Of a stretch of 64,000 bases of DNA, positions 58,793 to 64,000 are shown one piece after another (the first letter of the stretch is position 1; every line of letters begins with the position of its first letter). Where the stretch lies: contig CM021312.1 of assembly GCA_010645155.1 (NCBI GenBank), positions 5,891,699 through 5,955,698 on the forward strand, read 5' to 3'. This stretch comes from Tigriopus japonicus (Eukaryota; Arthropoda; Copepoda; Harpacticoida; Harpacticidae). Made by a program: the position numbers and the translations under genes. The notes beneath the pieces were generated by a model. That model ran no database searches, was not told the origin of the DNA, and saw only the letters and a list, made by a program, of their open reading frames with translations.

Positions 58793-61700
58793 ATGGAGCA
58801 AAAGAACAGATCATCGACAAAACTATTGCTCGGCATTGGAGCGACTCTCCTGGCCAATTTAATCCTCGTTACCGTCAATTTCACGGTCAAAGAAAACCCC
58901 ATCTACGGCGGCGAACTTTGCCTAATCAAAGGAGGGGTTCAAGTGGTGGCCTTTGGATTGGCTATGCTCATCCAATCCAATCAAGAACTTCCCAAGGAAC
59001 TTTCCTTGAAGCTTCATGCTTTTGGTTTCGGATTGACCGTTGGGATTCTGACATTGGCATGCTATGTGGCTGTGCAGATGGTCCCTGTGAGCGACTTCTT
59101 GGTGATTTGCTTCTCATCGCCAATTTTCACAGTATTCCTGAGTGCTTGCATTCTAAAGTGAGTTGTTTTTTGTTATGTTGAATAATTTTTAAAAATGATT
59201 TTAGATCAATGACTGTCCAAACAGAAGACACTAGTTTTTCTCACTCAGTTTACTAATCCAGGTCCTTGAGTGAACTGATGCAAGTGCTTCAGATTTGGAC
59301 AACATATAGTAGTTGAGGGAATTTAGCCTAACAATTGTGAAGTAGGGCTGTAAACGAGTCATTTTTTGATGACTCGCGAGTCAAGAGTCATTCTACCAAT
59401 CAACCAACGACTTGGACTCGAGTCCTACGAGTCTTTTTGGGACGAGATTTTTCCTCTCCTTTTTCTTGTAATATTTTCCATTGATCCAAGAACATGCTTT
59501 CCCTTAAGGGAAGGAATATCTCATTTTGCGATGGACCGAAAACGCTCTTATCGAAAATCGAAAATTACGGCCGAAAGAGGCCTAGACAGAAACCCAAAGC
59601 AAGTGACTACAAAATTATAAACAGACAAAACTCACTTTAAAATTCAAATTGATCATGAATTTGATGTTGGGTTTCTTCAGATGTTTTGAACTAGCATTGT
59701 TTGTTCCCTTCCCCTCTTCTACCTTGGCAATTGTATAAGCTTAGCCATACGCCGTTTGGACGGTGACTACTAACTAGAACAAATTAGAGCATTATTACAA
59801 ATCATCTCCTTTTTCCTTCTGTACTGTGCATTAGTGCAGTGGTAGCACACTTGCCTTCAGATCGATAAGTCGTGAGTTTGCCCCTCTCTGACGGACGAGT
59901 TTTTTTCTCAACACATTCTTCTACAAAAGCAAAATGAAGGATTTAGTTAAATAACTTTTCAGTATTAGGCTAGGTTGGGTTTAAGTTAGATTAGGTTAGG
60001 TTTAAGTTAAGTTAGGTAAGGTTAGGTTTAAGTTAAGTTGAGTTTTTAATTAGGTATGATAAGGTTTGAAGTAGGTTAGGTTTGCTCTGAATTTGGCTAA
60101 ATTGTAATTTGTCTCTTTATTGTGGAGGGAATCATCATTTGATTAACAGAGTTATGACTCAACGTCCAAACGGCGCACCGTTAACGTCCATAGGCAATTT
60201 GCAACTGCCCAGAAATTTGGATTTGTACCAAAAACTTAGCAACACTCGCATGAAGGAGACACGAGTTATTAGCGATTGGCAATTATATGTCAAGGTTTAA
60301 ATTTAGGATTTGTGATATTGGTCAGTCCGTGTTCTTGGTCAGTCACACGATCCACGGTGTTCCGAATGGCTTTTTAGGTTTGAATCAAAATACCCAAAGA
60401 GATCATTGCACTTTTTGGACCCACAATTCAATGGGGAACAACTTTACTTTTATTGTACTACATATGTTTAGGTCCAGGGAAAAAGTTATATACCTAAAAA
60501 CCTATTAACTAAAACATTTTTTAATAATTTATTTAACCCATATTTAGAGACCATTTAGTTACCTTATGAATTCAAATTGAATAAAAATTCATTCATCAAC
60601 AGCTGAGTTATTTGACTTTGAATGGTCCATTTTTGACCCCAAAAAGCCGAAAAACCCTACAGTTACCTGTACATGATTAAACAAATTCCCAAAGACTTCA
60701 CATAGCTTTCAATATCGCAAAAATAAATGATTTTTTCTTTAGTTTTGAAACTTTTGTCAAAATAGCTCAAAATAAGAAAAAAATTCACTTAAAAGGCAGT
60801 CTTGGCAACAGTAGCACCGACTTTCTTAGTGGGTGCCCCCCTAAGCTCAGGGGAAAAGTTCCAGACCTTTGCGGCATGAACAGCAAATGTGTTTGCCCCT
60901 TTTAGGGGAACTGGGATCATACCTGCTGCAGAGGATCTGGTTGTTGTTGTAGTGGTGGTGGTGTTGGTGTGAGGGAATATAGCAGGAAACACTATCTTGC
61001 CAATGGGATTTCTCTCTCCGTTTCCGCCATCCGAGCTATGGTTTGCTTTCCAAGCTTCAAGGCATGGCGTACAGGAATAATGGTCAAACGTTAAAACAGT
61101 TACAGTAAAATGGTCACACGGTTAAGTAGTCAGTCCAAACAAACTATGACATATTTACATCTGATGTTTTTCTATGACCTTGTTTTAGAGCTTCGGGGCC
61201 CATCACATGGGATTTCAAATTCAGGGTTATCAAATGGAAAAACCAGCTTGTACTAAGACTTGAAATGCTGAATATAAGTAGGGCACGGTTAAAGTTGGTG
61301 TTTTTTTAGTCTACAGTTGCAGTTTTTTAGCCCTAAAGTTGCAATACTTTTTGTTATAAGTTGCACTCTAATTGACGAAAGTTGCTTGGAATTTATTGTT
61401 TTCTAGCCTAAAGGTGTCACTTTTTTGAGTAATAATTTGAAAAATGGTTTCTTTTTCTTAAATCTAGGGTCAAAAGTTTCAAGTCAACAGTTTTGCTTTT
61501 CACAAATTATTCTAGATTTAAAAAAATATTAATACCGTACATTGAAAAGGTCCTGAAAAAACGCGTGTAAAATATATTTTTTTCAGCAAAATCTCATAGA
61601 GTTTCTGTGATTGAGGCAAAAAATGCCAAAAGTTGCTGTTTGTTGCAAAAAAACACGAAGTAGCTAATTTTGATTAAAATGACCAAAAGTTGCAATTTTT

Positions 61701-63096
61701 GGTGCAAGTTGCATTTACCACCTTCATCCGAGCCCTAGTAATAAGCAAAGACGTTATACAGCATTATTCTTCAAGGCAATTTTACAGATCAATGACCTGT
61801 TGTTTAGCTTTGTTGAGTTTGGTTTTTATTGGTAACTGATTTTTTTTTTCTTCAAAAAATATATCATTTTTGAAAAAGCCTTTCGCAAAGCTTCAAGGAT
61901 AATGTGATTTAGATATATGTTTTAACATGCCACCTCATGTTCCAAAAACTAATTCATGATTTCAAACTTTATTACTTATACTAGCATGAAAAAGCAGTAT
62001 TTATCACCTATTACTGTACCATTCAAGACTCGATTTGGAGTTTATCTCTTTCGTCATTTTTATCAGGTTTTCATCATTTGCTGTTATATTTTTATTAATG
62101 GGACATGCACAAAGGTTGACCAAGTGAGCGTTCAAAATCATACCGCTAGCGGTGAAACACGGCCATTGTCTGTGCTGAGTTGCTCAGTCCATTTTGGCAA
62201 ATCCAAGTCATTTTTATTCTAACCGTTTATTTGAACAGTCAAGTAAAAAAAACTCAAGAGCCCTACTGTAATATCACGCACACGTAGTCAGTGGTCACGT
62301 ACCGTCATAAGCAATGTTTCATATCTTACTTAATCTTTTCAGAACTTCAATCACCTGTACTAAATTGAGCCTATGCCTAATGCTTCTTATTGGTGTCGTG
62401 TTGGTGGTTAAACCGCATATGATATTTGAAGCATTCGAAGAAAATTCAGAATTGAATTCAACGCAAACCAATGCAACCCATTTGGAAAAAGGGACAGCTA
62501 TGGTTTCAACCACCTCTGATTCAATGCAGTATCCCCTTGGAATCTTGGCAAGTGGAGTGGCAGCATTTTGTGGAGCTTTGGTCAATGTTCAAGTCGCTAA
62601 ATGTCGGACATGTTCAAGTAACCTTCTCATGGTTTCTGGTGGAATTGGCACTCTCCTTGTCTCATTTTTTTGTCCTTTGATTCATGTTCCCAATCGGATC
62701 TTTGAGGACGTGTCTATGATTCCATATTCTAGTTGGTTGCTAATTATTAGTGTTTCTATTGGAAGTATTGCTGCTGGTCTCCTTCTAGTCATTGCCAACA
62801 AATTAGCCTCCCCAACCATTGTCATCATGTTTAGAAGTACCGAACTCATTTTTGCTCTGTTGGGAGAATGGATAATATTCAAGATCCCACCTGAGCTTTT
62901 AGGATGTTTGGGATCGATTCTTGTTTTAGCCAGTGTCATAGCCATGCCATGGGCTGAAAGCATTCAAAACCAAATCAGTCGTTGTTTTATATGTAAGCAG
63001 TCGGACCCAAACGAAGTAGTTGAAGATGTGGACTTGAAAGAAACAATAGCAGATCTTTTGCCAAAGCAAGATAAAGTTGGAAAAATAAATAATTGA
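58793..63096 (+). CDS. SLC35G-type drug/metabolite (EamA) transporter
   Basis: Two exons, 58793-59157 and 62343-63096, join in phase 2 (AA + A) to give 372 residues. The start MEQKNRSSTK was chosen because the first helix follows directly. An in-frame ATG lies upstream at about 58730, so the N-terminus is uncertain. Ten hydrophobic helices fit two EamA repeats: ENPIYGGELCLIKGGVQVVAF and YVAVQMVPVSDFLVICFSSP in the first, PLGILASGVAAFCGALVNVQ and FRSTELIFALLGEWIIF in the second. Asn-rich NSTQTNATH between them suggests a glycosylated loop. The C-terminus is acidic and cytosolic. The resemblance is to SLC35G1-like proteins, whose substrate is uncertain. AATAAA is at 63202-63207. The 3.2-kb intron is packed with transposon remnants. 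Confidence 0.82.
59341..59600. mobile_element. hAT-like terminus fragment plus repeat debris
   Basis: AGGGCTGTAAACGAGTC at 59345 is followed by alternating GACTCG and CGAGTC motifs, reminiscent of hAT-like ends. No opposite end or target duplication was found. It continues into CCGAAA-type repeat sequence to about 59600. Confidence 0.35.
59825..59892 (+). mobile_element. tRNA-derived SINE-like sequence
   Basis: TAGTGCAGTGGTAGCACACT is a good pol III A box and D-arm. CTTGCCTTCAGATCGATAAG looks like an anticodon arm and variable region, and CGTGAGTTTGCCCC is a damaged B box/T-arm. The order and spacing are tRNA-like. Loss of the B-box GTTCGA core argues for a decayed SINE or tRNA pseudogene, not a working tRNA. 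Confidence 0.5.
59964..60084 (+). repeat. Degenerate (TTAGG)n-like tract
   Basis: Runs of TAGGTT, AGGTTTAAGTTA and GGTTAGG alternate over about 120 bp. The arthropod telomere repeat is TTAGG. This tract is irregular, so it is an interstitial telomere-like or simply related low-complexity repeat, not a chromosome end. Confidence 0.5.
60351..61080 (-). mobile_element. LINE 3' end with RT tail (copy 2)
   Basis: 60992-60789 on the minus strand is open and encodes a Thr run followed by GANTFAVHAAKVWNFSPELR, then a TAA stop. FAV.AAK.WN..P.ELR is the usual C-terminal block of jockey/CR1-type retrotransposon polyproteins. Downstream of the stop, 60788-60351 matches 3741-4183 and is read as the element's 3' UTR. 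Sequence upstream to about 61080 (RHALKLGKQTIARMAETERE) seems to be the same element in a shifted frame. Confidence 0.6.
61078..61130. repeat. Relict GGTCAC-repeat arm
   Basis: TGGTCAAACGTTAAAACAGT and TGGTCACACGGTTAAG resemble the repeat unit of the fold-back element at 10274-10683. Only one arm is visible. Confidence 0.4.
61281..61736. mobile_element. Candidate inverted-repeat element with GTTGCA motifs
   Basis: The left end reads TAGGGCACGGTTAAAG and the right end, reverse-complemented, TAGGGCTCGGATGAAG. AGTTGCA-like motifs recur near both ends. Target duplications are not clear, so the boundaries are tentative. Confidence 0.4.
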
Positions 63097-63297
63097 TATT
63101 TAGATCTGATCACAAAATCGTCTTTTCTTAAACTACAAAGAGTAAATAAGATTGGATAGAGTTGAACACAGGTGAAAGGAGAGTTTGAAAATAGATAGTA
63201 CAATAAAGGCAATACAAAGCAAATACTAGAATGAATATGAAAAATAAGCACGCCTTTTCAGCGTTTGTCTTCATGGACCTTTCCAGTTCCGGGCCAT

Positions 63298-63908
63298 TCA
63301 AGGCCCTTTCTTCTGATTGGAGGGCCTATTAGCTTGAAGGGCCAATGTATCACAGAATTGGCAATATCCAGGGGGACCAATAGGACCTGGTCCTCCGGGT
63401 AATCCCCGTTTTCCAAGTTTTCCAGGAGCTCCACGATCTCCTTGAGGTCCCGGATCGCCAACGGGGCCAGTTCTTCCTGGTATTCCTTGTTGTCCTGGAG
63501 GTCCAATCGGACCATCTCTACCCTCACCAGGTATTCCTGGATCACCTGGGTAACCGCGATCACCCTTGAGACCAGGAGATCCTGGGGATCCCGGCATTCC
63601 AGGTAGACCAGGGAATCCCCTTTGACCCTGCTCTCCGGAAACTCCAGGGTCACCCATTGGACCACGTGGTCCCGACTTTCCTGGCAACCCACGATAGCCT
63701 CGACCAGGTAGACCAGGAGGCCCTTGTAGCCCAGCTGTCAATTCAGACAATCGATCTGGATTGGAAAAGACATTTTTGGAAGATTTTGCTTTAGACAAGT
63801 AGCAGACAAGATTTTGCACTAGGTAAATTCTCTATCAACTGTTGTTACAATACCTCTCAAGACTGAAGCGCAAATTTCTCTGAGATCGTCCTCAGTATAT
63901 TCACGTCC
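63298..63908 (-). CDS. FACIT-like collagen, C-terminal exons (5' partial)
   Basis: Two minus-strand exons join in phase 1: 63908-63854 and 63755-63298. More exons lie beyond the window edge. The first encodes a short non-collagenous segment ([19 protein letters not shown]), completed by RLSELTAGL. The second encodes about 40 Gly-X-Y triplets with two short interruptions (GRG and GEG). It then ends with [10 protein letters not shown] and a basic tail to TGA at 63298-63300. The ICASVL...L..LTA stretch before the triple helix and the CxxC after it resemble type IX-like fibril-associated collagens. Such chains decorate fibrils in the extracellular matrix. The exact type is uncertain. The 3' spacer to the SLC35G stop is 201 bp. 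Confidence 0.85.
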
Positions 63909-64000
63909 CTGGAAATTAGAGATCATTTGTTATTCATTGGGTCGCATGTTAACGCATATAATTCATGGTGTTTAGTATACTATAATTGCGCTTGAGTATA

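Larger units (their letters stand above)
59750..60175. repeat. Inverted repeat enclosing SINE and TTAGG-like tract
   Basis: CGCCGTTTGGACG at 59750-59762 has an exact reverse complement at 60163-60175. With neighbouring bases the match is 17 of 19. The enclosed 400 bp hold the SINE-like sequence and a degenerate TTAGG-like tract (59964-60084). It may be a composite or MITE-like element. Confidence 0.45.

Noticed and set aside
60287..60508. ORF over the LINE 3' UTR, with a similar one at 3695-3898
   Set aside because: Both open frames lie in a dispersed repeat and are on the strand opposite the RT tail. Their similarity reflects the shared repeat, not a conserved protein.
63258..63692. 144-codon minus-strand ORF over the collagen
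   Set aside because: It is an out-of-frame shadow of the Gly-X-Y coding sequence.

Overview
This is eukaryotic nuclear DNA, most likely from an arthropod and perhaps a crustacean such as a copepod. It is AT-rich. Genes are split by GT/AG introns, many only 50-100 bp. The protein families are animal ones, including an arthropod-type CUB protein, a Furrowed-like lectin/sushi receptor, a Wurst/DNAJC22 protein and a CABLES adaptor. A degenerate TTAGG-like tract and DD37D mariner, hAT-like and LINE debris fit an invertebrate. The species assignment is inference. Splice sites were chosen by eye from consensus signals, reading phase and remembered family sequence, so exon edges may be off by a few bases.

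Layout, left to right. A CUB-domain secreted protein (+, its start outside the window) carries a hAT-like element in an intron. A repeat zone follows (3.5-5.0 kb), then a six-exon secreted protein with three FAS1 domains and a Thr-rich linker (-). From 8.8 to 13.2 kb there is intergenic DNA with a fold-back element and an old transposon copy. Next is a membrane protein with four TSP1 repeats (+), converging tightly on a ten-exon CABLES gene (-, 15.99-24.19 kb). A TVP23 Golgi protein gene (+) is nested inside CABLES, and its 3' UTR must run antisense through a CABLES exon. A single-exon TMEM164 gene (+) follows, then a second copy of the old transposon split by a mariner. After that come a THAP-domain protein (-), a small unrecognised secreted protein (-) and DNAJC22/Wurst (-).

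From 33.5 to 39.9 kb there is repeat-rich intergenic DNA with one uncertain ORF. A large Furrowed-like receptor gene (+, 39.9-51.8 kb) has two phase-compatible last exons that would give different cytoplasmic tails. It converges on DNAJC2/ZRF1 (-). More transposon debris precedes an SLC35G-type transporter (+), whose single intron is filled with SINE, LINE and MITE-like remnants. The window ends in the C-terminal exons of a FACIT-like collagen (-).

The genes do not form a pathway or operon. Secreted or surface proteins (CUB, FAS1, TSP1, Furrowed, collagen) are interspersed with housekeeping genes, and neighbours are often divergent or convergent with very short 3' spacers. I saw no unmistakable new multi-gene system. 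The most interesting points are the alternative Furrowed tails, the CABLES/TVP23 nested-antisense arrangement, the small secreted gene and the nested transposon history.
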